This document shows, in pieces, positions 1-9,765 of a stretch of 21,796 nucleotides of DNA. The DNA is from Saksenaea vasiformis B4078. Lineage: Eukaryota > Mucoromycota > Mucoromycetes > Mucorales > Saksenaeaceae. Within the stretch, counting starts at the first letter, position 1, and every line of letters begins with the position of its first letter. The notes below the pieces were generated by a model. The model was not told where the DNA came from. It ran no database searches and worked only from the letters and a program-made list of their open reading frames with translations. The stretch covers positions 1 to 21,796 of the forward strand of contig JNDT01001774.1 of the NCBI GenBank assembly GCA_000697055.1. Reading direction: 5' to 3'. The translations under genes and the position numbers were made by a program.

Positions 1-455
1 CATACTGTCAGATCATTCACACAGGAGGGCGTAGCATATAATATTTCTGTCGAAAATTCGAACATGACAGCATGCACCTGCAGAGACTTCGTCTGGCGCC
101 AAGTAGCATGCAAACATATGTATCTCCTCCAGCGTGCCAATCCCAACCTAAACGTCCTTCAAGGTATTGTAGAAAACTACTTGCATACAGCTTCTAACGC
201 GTAATGCTGTTAATAGTGTCTACTTACTCACATGTGACATCAACTGTTCCAGTTCAAAACACGGAAGATGGCACAATGGACTTTGCGTCACAGAAGACAG
301 TCTTGGAACAGAGAATGCAAAACTTCCTGCAAGAGTTCCAAAGCTGTGAAGAATGCTCGCCTGAAAAATTCCTGGAGATAAAGAAGTATTTTGAAGTGTT
401 TCCCAATACGAATTTGTCAACCCCAAGAAAAATGGCCACATTTCGATTTCAATGA
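1..455 (+). CDS. SWIM-type zinc-finger protein, C-terminal part (5' truncated by the window)
   Basis: Frame 1 is open from the first base and encodes a SWIM zinc finger with CTC at residues 25-27 of the visible part and CKH at 37-39, fitting CxC-x9-CxH. This fold binds DNA or protein and is common in zygomycete SWIM proteins and in MULE/FAR1-like transposase relatives. I place an intron at 164-216 (donor GTATTG, branch CTAAC at 194-198, acceptor AATAG, 53 nt). It joins in frame to a helical, Glu/Gln-rich tail that ends in TGA at 453-455. Without splicing, the frame stops at 202-204. The tail (about residues 55-134) looks like the helical segment that usually follows SWIM domains. An AATAAA lies at 459-464. 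The N-terminal part, including any transposase domain, is outside the window, so host gene versus transposon-derived gene cannot be decided. Confidence 0.7.
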
Positions 456-458
456 CCG

Positions 459-464
459 AATAAA
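459..464 (+). terminator. Polyadenylation signal of the SWIM gene
   Basis: An exact AATAAA starts 3 nt after the TGA stop of the SWIM gene. Its position suits a short fungal 3' UTR. Confidence 0.45.
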
Positions 465-825
465 AGTGTAAATCACCTTATTTGGCGGTACCGGTCATTC
501 ATCATGCGAGCTGATTTTCTCTATAACTCTGCGCATTCACAGCCACTTGACACGATTTGGTATTCCTGATTTGTCCTTCAATGACGATGTTTTCCTTGAG
601 GCTCCGGCTGGCCTCTTTTCTTTTTAGTGAAAGAAATGTATCTTTATTACTTTTCCATAATTCATAGCACATAGGTGTCGTGCCTATTTTATGACATGTT
701 GCGGTGGACACGCTCCTTTTTACTCCAGTTCAGTTGTGAAATTTGTCGAATTCAGCGCTTGTTGAGCCCTGAAACTAGATATCAGTAATCATAATCATAC
801 AACCATGATGATACTTTGCCTGTAG
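465..825. other. Intergenic; 3' flanks of two convergent genes
   Basis: I see no coding frame with protein-like character here. On the minus strand an AATAAA (plus-strand tttatt at 643-648) could serve the minus gene that ends at 826. Confidence 0.4.
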
Positions 826-1493
826 TTACATAAACTTCTCAACATTGAAAGGGAGCAGCATGATATGGTCCTCAAATTCCCAGGAAACGCTCGTCTTGCT
901 GATCTCAACCATTCTGTACCTCCCATCGTACTTGAGATCAAGCTTGTATATCACCGCCTTGTCGCCTCTTTTGAAATTAGTACAACTGTAACTTAAGCAA
1001 GAAGGTTCAGCAGATGTGCCTCACCTTCAACGATCAAACCATACACCTCCAGGTTGTCAATACCGGATGCCACCAGCCTGTTCAACGCAAGCTGCATTTC
1101 CTTTCCAAGCTTAATGAGATCGCATTCATGTCTCCCATTGCTTTTGTTGCCCTTGCGCTTTATCTCCACGAAAAAAAAAGCTCGTGGTTGCTCGAAGAAA
1201 GTGCGTCCGAGAATATCACAAAGTTGGGCATCATGTCCACGCCGATATCCTGACCATCTAGTGGCTTTAGATGGTAGGTTTGCCCAATCTAGCACGCTAT
1301 CTAAAGAATCAGACATACCAATCGAACTTGACGTCTCGAAGGCGCGACGTGACACAATGGTGTAGCAGCGGACGGTTATTTCGATCATCAAACATGCCTC
1401 ATTAGAAGCCGGACGCAGTACGTCCTTGTACAAGAGCGGCCCGATATCTACCAATATGCGGGCGTGGATTGCTTTTTCGCGTTGCATATTCAT
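826..1493 (-). CDS. Hypothetical protein of a dispersed zygomycete family (two exons)
   Basis: Exon 1 is 1493-1025 and exon 2 is 965-826, giving 202 residues. The 59-nt intron 1024-966 has donor GTGAGG, a near-perfect TACTAAT branch site and acceptor AAAAGAG. Splicing turns an early stop into a continuous LIVEG-DKAVIYKLDLKYDGRYR junction. The block pattern (a Gly-Leu-Ile-Val-Glu-Gly strand followed by a D-L-K-Y-D-G-x-Y-R-M strand) is one I associate with a multi-copy family of unknown function in Mucoromycota genomes. About 70 residues upstream, the run ending VEIKRK after a D-rich strand (DAQLCD) resembles a PD-(D/E)xK nuclease core; that is inference. The start is uncertain: MNMQ at 1493 is the first in-frame ATG, but family members are often longer, so 5' exons or an N-terminal truncation are possible. 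Confidence 0.55.
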
Positions 1494-2493
1494 TCATCAC
1501 CTTTCAGAGCAGGAGATAATTTTCCATCTAACTGGATACGTTTTAAAAAGTAAAACGGAAGGGATAAGGGCTTGTTGTAAATCACAACCTTTTTTTAAAA
1601 TGGATGTGCGAGAGCGAGAACAGGTCACGCTTAAATCAAAGGAATCTTCAAGCAGAAATTATGATAAAACACTTTATGTGGTCAATAGAATCTCAGACAT
1701 GAGGGAAGCCTGATACAACCCAAAGCAAATCTGGGACATATATTTTGTAATAGAGAATCCATTATATCATTGAGGCAGAGAATGAGAGTGATATATAAAC
1801 CATCACGCGTCCTTGCGCAATCGGAACCCACGTCGATGAAAAAAAAAAGTTTGTTCAACTCGTCTAACATCCAAGCTGGGCCCTAATGAACGCGATATAA
1901 ACAGTAGATAATATGTCATACTGTAGCAAATCCATGATGGAAGCAATGTAGATCATTACTACTTGCAATCGTAATGATCAAGAGAAGGAGTATAACGCGG
2001 CATTATTGGTACAGTAGTTCCTCAATTCTCAGTTATTTTAATCTCTGCCATGCCACATCCATGAAATACATCCATCAGCTATTGACGCGTACATTTATTC
2101 CCTGCTTTTCGATTACTAGGTCCTTGAGCTGGATTCGGTGCTTATAATGTTTACATTTCCAAACCGAGAGTGTCGAACTGGTGCGTGGGTACCCTCGAGA
2201 CTCGATATACCTAATGATATCTTTGGCTTTATGAATAGAGACGCTATCTATAATATAAAAATAAATAGTAAACTTTCCTCTGGCCATGTTTTGCTATCTC
2301 ATCCACGGTAGCCGTCAGGAAGTTTAAGATGACCAGCTGCCGCTTCCAAATTTGTCAGACAGAGTTACACACAACCCTTGGGTGAGAGCAAGCGTCGGAG
2401 CATAAATACTTATAATCCATGTGAAAACATAGCGTTTGTCAGCGTAATTCTTGGATACCCCACACATTCTTACCTACTCTCTTTTCTGTCACC
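1494..2493. other. About 1 kb without a convincing gene; ends in the PEX14 promoter
   Basis: Short open frames occur (for example a 70-codon minus-strand frame at 2075-2287), but none has a recognisable domain, splice logic or consistent codon use. The last 150 bases before 2494 must contain the PEX14 5' leader. Confidence 0.4.
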
Positions 2494-3623
2494 ATGCGTG
2501 AGGATCTCATTAAATCAGCAGTATCATTTTTGTCGGATCCCAAGGTGCAGTCTGCGCCGTTAACGAAGAAGGTGTCGTTCTTGGAGTCAAAAGGAATGAC
2601 TTCTGAGGAAATCGAGGAAGCCATGGCACGGGCCAACGGTAAATCAGCAACTCCAGCCTCCACAGGAGCTGCAACAGCTGTCGTTCCTACTGCTGGTGGA
2701 GCAGTAATCTCGGCACCACCACCACATGTCCCACCGAGACCTGCTTACGACTGGCGTGATATCTTTATTGCTGCTGTGTTAGCAGGTGGTGTGGGTTATG
2801 GTGTGTGGACACTGGCCAAGGTAAGGTGCTTTCAGCATTTTTTGGTTCTCGAGCTAACCCTTTGTGCAAAGCGACTCTTTGGACCTTGGTTCCAGGTCCC
2901 GACCCAGAAAGAATTAGAGGAAGACAAGGAAAAGTTAGATGCTCAGTTCCAAGCAGGTAACGTTAGGACAGGAAAACAAAGATTCGGACAGTTCGTTAAT
3001 GAACTTGACTTGTTAGTGGAGGATTCGCTTAAGGAGATCAAAGAACAGACGACAAAGGCACTGTCAACCGTTTCTTCACAGTCCCAAAAGGTGGATGATT
3101 CATTAGCAAGTCTGGAAGTGGTTTTGAAGGACTTGAAGCAAGGGGATGCATTGAGAGATGAAGAGTTTAAGAATGTAAAGGGAGATATCGAGGCATTGAA
3201 GGAACTCGTTCCCAAGGTAAGCCATCAAGTAGGATGACGGGCTTCTTGCTCACATCATACTGTTTATAGATGCTTGACCGTAATAGAGATGCTCAGGGAG
3301 CAGTTTTGAATGACCTCCAAAATGAAATCAAATCGTTAAAATCCTTGATGTTCAGCCGCCGTGCTGCTACCCCAGGATCGACATTGCTTGAGCAGGGATC
3401 AGGCGCCGCTGCCACACCTGGAACATCGACAAGCTCCGATGCACCGACAGGCATGTCACCCCGCTTGACGGCTGCTTTCAATAGCAATGCTCGCCCGGGC
3501 ATCCCAGCATGGCAAATTGCGGCAAGCAAATCGACAACAAACGAAAAGTCAGCAGAGACGCCTGAAGAAAACAATGCTGCCTCCAGCAGCAATGGTACCA
3601 ATCCACCAGTAAAAGCGAACTAA
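2494..3623 (+). CDS. PEX14: Peroxin-14 (PEX14), peroxisomal import docking protein
   Basis: Pex14 is the peroxisomal membrane docking factor that receives cargo-loaded Pex5/Pex7 receptors. Exons are 2494-2820, 2872-3216 and 3270-3623; introns are 51 nt (GTAAGG, branch GCTAAC, acceptor GCAAAG) and 53 nt (GTAAGC...TTATAG), both phase 0. The product is 341 residues, within the family's usual length. Residues 1-48 match the Pex14 N-terminal three-helix domain (REDLIKSAVSFL, then DPKV, then APLTKKVSFLESKGMT...EI). A Pro-rich linker (about 74-82) leads to a hydrophobic segment at about 88-107, then FGPWF, then a long coiled-coil region (about 120-245). A low-complexity Ser/Thr/Ala/Pro tail follows. 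The first intron has no stop, so reading through it would add 17 residues; the splice signals favour removal. The ATG directly precedes the conserved helix and sits in a CACCATGC context. Confidence 0.93.
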
Positions 3624-3634
3624 GTGTTCATATG

Positions 3635-3640
3635 AATAAA
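3635..3640 (+). terminator. Polyadenylation signal of PEX14
   Basis: AATAAA lies 12 nt after the PEX14 stop codon and is followed by an A-run. Confidence 0.5.
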
Positions 3641-3765
3641 AAAAAATCACCACACAAGTACAATGCAGTTAGAGAGGTTCTTTCATGTGGCTTTGCCAGC
3701 AAAAAAGTGTGTGTCAAATCTTCGGATTTTTCTTTTCTTTTTTTTTATTCTCATTGTAACTTACC

Positions 3766-4608
3766 ATGGTCAGGTAAATTGTCTTCTTCGAGCAAAAGAA
3801 GGGTCATGATCTGATCAGTTCGGCGATCTAGCTTTCAGTGCGATGGATGTGGCGATGTCGTCAAAAAGCCTAAACTCATGCAACATCGACAACGGTGCCA
3901 CGCCACTTTCACTTGCATCGATTGCTCCACTACCTTCCAGGGCAACGCCTTCCAGTCTCATACGTCATGCATTTCCGAAGCAGAAAAGTACCAAAAATCG
4001 CTGTATAAGAACAATAAGGTACGTCATTGTTACACCACGCCGTTCCTCAGGAGAAAGCTAAGACCATCGAAATAGAAACAAAACAAGGCAAATAACACTA
4101 ACGGAGCAACTCCATCACAAGCAAACAATGGCACCAAACCCGCTGCCAACCCACCTATGTCGCTTGTAAGCGAATTGAAACAGAAGATGAAAGAAAAGGA
4201 GACGACCGAAGCGCCTGTTGAAGTCAAGTCAGATAAGAAACGCAAGAATGAGGACGCAAAGGAGTCTGAGAAAAAGAAGAACAAAAAGACACGATTGTCA
4301 GAGTGGAGTGAAAGCGACTTGGATAACGATGAGAAATGGAGTATGGAGCTGGCTCTGCGACATGTATTGAAGAAGGAGGTAACAACAGTGGGCAATGGTA
4401 GTCTATTAGGAAAGAAGCTGACTATTTGGTTTAGAAAAAGGGATTATCATTCAAGGACGCTCGCAAGAAGACTTTGAAGTTGATTCAATCGCACGCTAAA
4501 TTTGAGAAATCGAAGGATGCCGAGAAAAAGCTCAAGAACTTGTTTGATGGATCTGTGGAAGTTCGTCTCGAAGCGGATGCGATTGTTTTGAAGAAGGTTA
4601 CTGTATAA
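3766..4608 (+). CDS. LYAR: LYAR-type C2HC zinc-finger nucleolar protein
   Basis: LYAR proteins are nucleolar factors of ribosome biogenesis. Exons are 3766-3773, 3832-4018, 4076-4378 and 4435-4608, giving 223 residues. The first coding exon is only 8 nt (ATGGTCAG). Its GTAAAT donor splices to CTAG at 3831 and yields MVSFQCDGC, the canonical LYAR start. Zinc ligands are C6, C9, H21, C25 and C31, C34, H46, C49, with the signature blocks DVVKKPKL, FTCIDC and SEAEKYQ. The middle is Asn/Gly/Pro-rich and then strongly Lys/Glu-rich (about 115-145). The last 60 residues (GLSFKDARKKTLKL...) form the LYAR C-terminal winged-helix-like domain. Introns are 58, 57 and 56 nt. Without splicing, the finger frame stops at 4075 and the basic frame stops at 4477. 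It lies 142 bp downstream of PEX14 on the same strand. Confidence 0.9.
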
Positions 4609-4658
4609 ATACCACATATTTAGATTTGCATTATTGGCATCATACAAAAAGAGTTAAA

Positions 4659-4784
4659 ATGAAATTCATGAGATTAATGAAGCAAGCAACAGCTGCTATC
4701 TTATGGGTTTGTATTGCGGGATGGTTGGGGTGGTTGTTCCTAGGAATGGAGGGCCACAATCGTCATTGTTTGTTCCTTCGATGA
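4659..4784 (+). CDS. Possible 41-residue membrane micro-protein
   Basis: An ATG at 4659, 50 nt after the LYAR stop, opens 41 codons ending in TGA at 4782-4784. Residues 11-30 form a hydrophobic, Trp/Gly/Leu-rich segment preceded by a basic N-terminus (K2, R5, K8) and followed by a His/Arg/Cys-rich tail, as in a small single-pass or tail-anchored protein. I recognise no family. It may lie in the LYAR 3' UTR and be fortuitous, or be one exon of a longer gene. Confidence 0.25.
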   Translation: MKFMRLMKQATAAILWVCIAGWLGWLFLGMEGHNRHCLFLR

Positions 4785-4865
4785 TTTACTCGGAGTGTTT
4801 TGTATGTAAGAGAAACAAGTTTAATGGAGAAACAATTTCAAGTTAGAATGGCGGGACTTGCGCTG

Positions 4866-4885
4866 CAACAGAGTTTACTCTGTTG
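4866..4885 (+). repeat. Perfect 8-bp hairpin with a TTTA loop
   Basis: CAACAGAG at 4866-4873 and CTCTGTTG at 4878-4885 are exact reverse complements around TTTA. The hairpin lies 94 nt upstream of the subtilase ATG. It could be a transcript structure or protein-binding dyad, or chance. Confidence 0.35.
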
Positions 4886-4979
4886 TTGAGCAAACATTTT
4901 AATAACAATAAAAATTGCTTGCATTTAAATAGAAGAACTTGCTTCCTTCTTCTTTTTTTTTTCTTTTCAATCAAACATC

Positions 4980-6567
4980 ATGAAAACAAGCTTATGGGTT
5001 TTGATTGCAACGACAGTTTTTGTTGAAGCATTGACAACCCCGACGCACATCATTAAATTCAAGGAATCCGTCAGTAATATTACAGGTAAATTATCTGATT
5101 CATAGTCTACCTATCATTAAATGCACATTTTTTATTATTAGCACGATCGCTTATCTTGAAACAACACCGAGCTTATGTTTTAGCGCACCACCAGAATTTT
5201 GCATCAAAGAGTCGTAAAGAACTCTCCGAGGAAGAACTGACGGTTTGGGCTGATAGCTTGAGTAAGCAATTGTCATTGGAATCTATCACGGTGGACGACG
5301 ACTTTTTAGCAGTGGCGGGTGTGTTTGGCGATGCCAACTTTGTGAAATACCTGCATACGAAACAGGACATTGACTATGTCGAACCAAATCAAGTTTATCG
5401 CGCAACATTTGTTATCCCAAATCAGGAGGGGGAGCAAGAAAAGATGGTCCAGCATCAGATGAAAGGCGCTGCCTCTAACTGGGGACTGGCCAGAGTAACG
5501 CAGCGACAAAGGAAATCGTATGACCAGTACTATTTTGACCAAAGCGCAGGGTAAATATCTATCAGACACTCTATCCTTTTAGGCTGTTCGTTGACGGTGA
5601 TTGCTATTCCAGAACAGGTATACATGTCTACGTCCTTGATTCGGGTGTCTACACCGACCACCATGATTTCGAAAACCGCGCCTCCCTTTTGACCAATTTG
5701 ATCAACGATGAGGATAATCAGGATTTAAACGGTCATGGTAAGTTGAACGTTTAGCTTTTAAGATAAGACTCGAATACTTTCCAAAAAAAAAAAAAAAACG
5801 AAAACAAAAAACAGGAACCCATGTAGCGGGAAAGATTGCAGGCAAGACATATGGTATCGCTAAGAATGCGACAATCCACTCTGTCAAAGTACTTGATCAG
5901 GAAGGTATGGGAAACACGCTTACAATTATCAAGGGTAAGATAAAGATGTATTGTCTTCTTGATTTACCTATCTTTTTGGAAATAGGCATTAAGGAAGTGT
6001 TGAAAGTGGCAGAACCTGGAAAATCTTTGATCAATCTTTCCATCAGTGGATCAAAATCAAGAGTCCTGAATGAAATCCTCGACAAAACGGTGAAAGAGTA
6101 CAAAATTCCAGTTTTTGTATCTGCGGGTAATAATGGTGGTATGGATGCTTGTTACTTGTCACCATCATCCAACACCAACGTATTTACGGTCGGGGCTTCT
6201 GATATGGACGACAATATCACCTACTATTCTAATGTCGGAAGTTGCGTGCAGATTTATGCACCCGGACATCGAATTACAAGCGCGTGGATCGGTCAAGAGG
6301 ATGCGGTCAAACCCATGGATGGCACCAGGTAATAGCAAATCGATGCACATGAATATTGTATTTACCTGTGATTACAGTATGTCCAACCCTCACGTTTCTG
6401 GCATTGCAGCTGCGCTGATGGCCAATCAGGACTTTGATACACCCGAAGATCTGTATATGACATTGACTCGTATGGCTACGAAGGATGCTCTTGTGTACAG
6501 TAACGGGAAACATACAAGCCCTATCAGTAATCTACTAGCATACCATGACCTTGGACAAAATTCCTAA
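4980..6567 (+). CDS. Secreted subtilisin-like serine protease (proteinase K type, S8A)
   Basis: Six exons (4980-5085, 5142-5550, 5613-5737, 5815-5934, 5986-6328, 6378-6567) give 430 residues. Introns are 56, 62, 77, 51 and 49 nt. The N-terminus is a signal peptide (basic MKTS, then hydrophobic WVLIATTVFVEA). An inhibitor-I9 propeptide (HIIKFKES...VEPNQ) spans about residues 22-130. The catalytic triad is complete: D181 in VLDSG, H213 in NGHGTHVAG and S368 in GTSMSNPHVSG; the oxyanion Asn is N302 in SAGNNG. A mature domain of about 270 residues fits the proteinase K family. The role expected is secreted degradation of environmental protein after autocleavage of the propeptide. Two introns fall in active-site motifs: one splits the Gly codon after H213, and one splits the codon of S368 itself (AG|T). 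A T-rich tract lies directly upstream of the ATG. Confidence 0.95.
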
Positions 6568-7208
6568 AATATAAACGGCCTTTTTTTTTCTCACAATTTT
6601 ATTTCAAACATACAAAAGCCTAACCTGTTGGGCATCCAAATCGTCTTCTATATTTAGGAATAATCGAAGAAGCGTTTATTCGTCGATACATTTGCCCCAT
6701 CATCGACGGCAGAAATCAGTGCTAAAATCCATTAGAGTTGGGTTAAAAAGCAACTAACAGAAAGATCCCGACATTTATACCTTGCGCCATTTCCCTTTGT
6801 GCTGATAACAAGAGGCTGCCTCTTCCTTTCTTCCCGTCCGCTTTTAGCAGAAAAGTACTAGTTTATAAGTCCACAATACAAGCGGTCTATTGTTTATATG
6901 CAAAATGATAAGAAGGCTGAAAGCAGCTGGTAACTTCGTATTTCTTCAGTTATGTCTCTTTTTTTTATCAAAGTGAGCATTGCACAGTCTTTTGATAAGG
7001 CCGTTCATAGTCATAAGCAATACCAATGGGTACGTAAAATAGACTTGTGATAGCTCCAGGAAAAAGTGAACCAAGCTAAAGATCAGATACGTTTTCGCTT
7101 TTTCCTTTCCCCTTTCCAGATACAAAACATATGAAATGATCAAAGACGGCGTTTTTTGAAAGCAGACATTTTCTCACGGAATTTCCGGCCGGCGGTCACA
7201 TAACTCTC
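6568..7208. other. Intergenic between subtilase and SDR
   Basis: Nothing recognisable as a gene, apart from homopolymer T and A runs. Open frames on the minus strand (6946-7143) are short and hydrophobic without family features. Confidence 0.4.
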
Positions 7209-8249
<1,041 letters not shown>

Positions 8250-8454
8250 ACGGTTGCTGCTGTATATCAATTGTAAATCGAGCGGCTAATAAAGCAAAAG
8301 AGTAAATGCAGGAAGAATAAAATAAGAAAACAGGGGCAACGTAAATAAAAAAAAAGTGGGAAAAGCGAAAGGAAGAAGGAGGTCTTCTCAAGCACTAAAG
8401 AAGCATTGAAGACTCCATAGACTATCCTTCTATTTTTATTTTTTTGTTTAATCC

Positions 8455-8862
8455 ATGACAACCCCCACACCGAGTGCTGTATTATTACATAGACTACATA
8501 CGGACGAAAATGAGCTACGAGTGTTGGTCGTGGTGCTGTCCCTAGCAGGTGGTGTCGTGCTGTCATGTCTTCTTGGTGTGGGTATCTATTTTTACTGGGG
8601 TTGCAACAAACGGTTCCAGGTGCGAAAGCAGGCACAAGGTGAAAAACGTCCAGAATGCATTCAGCTTTTTCCTGGAAAAAGTTTACCTTTGACAACTCCT
8701 CTTCAGAATTATCCCTTGGTTGGTGGTGACGGGATCAATCCAAGACCATCTGCACCATCCGTTAAAGAATTACATCTGTCGGAAAACGCCAGCTGTTCAG
8801 AACATCACACTTGCCATGATTGTTTTTGCATTGATTTACCTCCCCCTGCCTATACCACATAA
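8455..8862 (+). CDS. Small single-pass membrane protein with C-terminal PPxY motif
   Basis: A 135-residue intronless frame that I do not recognise as a named family. A short polar N-terminus (1-21) precedes one hydrophobic segment (about 22-47, LVVVLSLAGG...GIYFYW), followed by a basic stretch (CNKRFQVRKQ) that predicts the C-terminus in the cytosol. The tail is Pro/Leu-rich, has a His/Cys cluster near 113-125 (CSEHHTCHDCFC), and ends with LPPPAYTT. PPAY at 130-133 is a PPxY motif, the ligand of WW domains in NEDD4/Rsp5 ubiquitin ligases, so an ART-like adaptor or self-downregulated membrane protein is a reasonable inference. It is convergent with the phosphatase gene ending at 9048. T-rich leader before the ATG. 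Confidence 0.7.
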   Translation: MTTPTPSAVLLHRLHTDENELRVLVVVLSLAGGVVLSCLLGVGIYFYWGCNKRFQVRKQAQGEKRPECIQLFPGKSLPLTTPLQNYPLVGGDGINPRPSAPSVKELHLSENASCSEHHTCHDCFCIDLPPPAYTT

Positions 8863-8878
8863 GCAGTTACTAGCGAGC

Positions 8879-8901
8879 AGTAGTAGTAATAGTAGTAGTA
8901 A
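8879..8901 (+). repeat. Imperfect AGT trinucleotide repeat
   Basis: About seven AGT/AAT units directly follow the stop of the PPxY gene, in the 3' UTR region between two convergent genes. A simple microsatellite. Confidence 0.7.
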
Positions 8902-9047
8902 CATTTGTTGCCTATCCTTTCTGGCCCAAGCTCCTTTTCTAATCATTCCATTAGCCTCCCTCTTCCCCCTCCCCGTTGGTTTCCAGACAATCCAAGTGTA
9001 TATAAAGAAAAATTCGTTTATATAACGAGTAGACATTTGGTGACAGT

Positions 9048-9765
9048 CTATTCTCCTCCTGCACTTCCACCAATTTTGAACATACGTCCAAGAGATGAGC
9101 GTAACGAATAAGTAGTTCCCGACGTCTTTGGTCTCGATGTCCTCTTGTACTGATCCTAAATGATTGTGAGCAAACCGATGATGTCGATTTTTGCGTTGCA
9201 ATGTATACCAAGTATGCAATCTGTGGCTTATTGAAGGCACCTCGTCGCTTTTGTCTGATGTATTCAATGGCGTCCAAAGGCTGCATACCCATTTCGACCA
9301 AAGCAATGGCGACTAGGACTGGAGCGCGGCCGAGACCGGCTACACAATGGACGGCAATGGTCGGTCGATTGGGATGCAAGGATGACTCGGCCTTGGTTTT
9401 CTCTATCAAGTCCAGCCAAGCTCGAGTGACCTGAGGGGGAGGCTATCACATGGGAGAGATTTAAGCATTCTATTCTTATCCATTTTCATCATATTTACCA
9501 CGCCACCGTCTTTGAAAGGCAGATCCAAAACTTCAATATTATGCTCCAACAAACGGTTGACACTGTAGGTTGGCTGACAACATCTAACAACGGTAGTTAC
9601 ATTTAAATGAACAAATTCTTCCAAATAGAAGCCCAGAGTAGATTCTGTTGGACAGTCGAGGATCAAGAAACGGATAGTTGCATCGGGAGGTTCAATCACC
9701 GACAGCATACGACCAAGAGGAGATGCCGTGCGGGGAACGGGATGTCGTTCGGGAAGATTCACCAT
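9048..9765 (-). CDS. PRL / PTP4A-type dual-specificity phosphatase
   Basis: Exons 9765-9499, 9442-9209 and 9155-9048 encode 202 residues. Introns are 56 nt (GTAAAT...GATAG) and 53 nt (GTATAC...TTTAG). Residues 34-64 ([11 protein letters not shown]...VTTVVRCC) match the PRL N-terminal core. The P-loop is [10 protein letters not shown] with catalytic C122 and R128, including the Ala after Arg that marks PRLs. The helix [15 protein letters not shown] and then YLDQYKR complete the family signature. C63 corresponds to the Cys that forms a regulatory disulfide in animal PRLs. The acid loop reads LPFKDGG, with Leu for the usual Trp, and D86 as candidate acid. The C-terminus ends GGSAGGE, so the usual CAAX prenylation box is not visible. 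If the second intron were retained, the protein would be about 50 residues longer with an atypical tail; the spliced form restores the family sequence. Confidence 0.9.

Noticed and set aside
2075..2287. 70-codon minus-strand frame
   Set aside because: No domain, no consistent codon use, no promoter signals.
8951..9208. Unspliced extension of the PRL frame giving a longer C-terminus
   Set aside because: Removing the 53-nt intron 9156-9208 restores the family sequence YLDQYKR; the extension has no homology.
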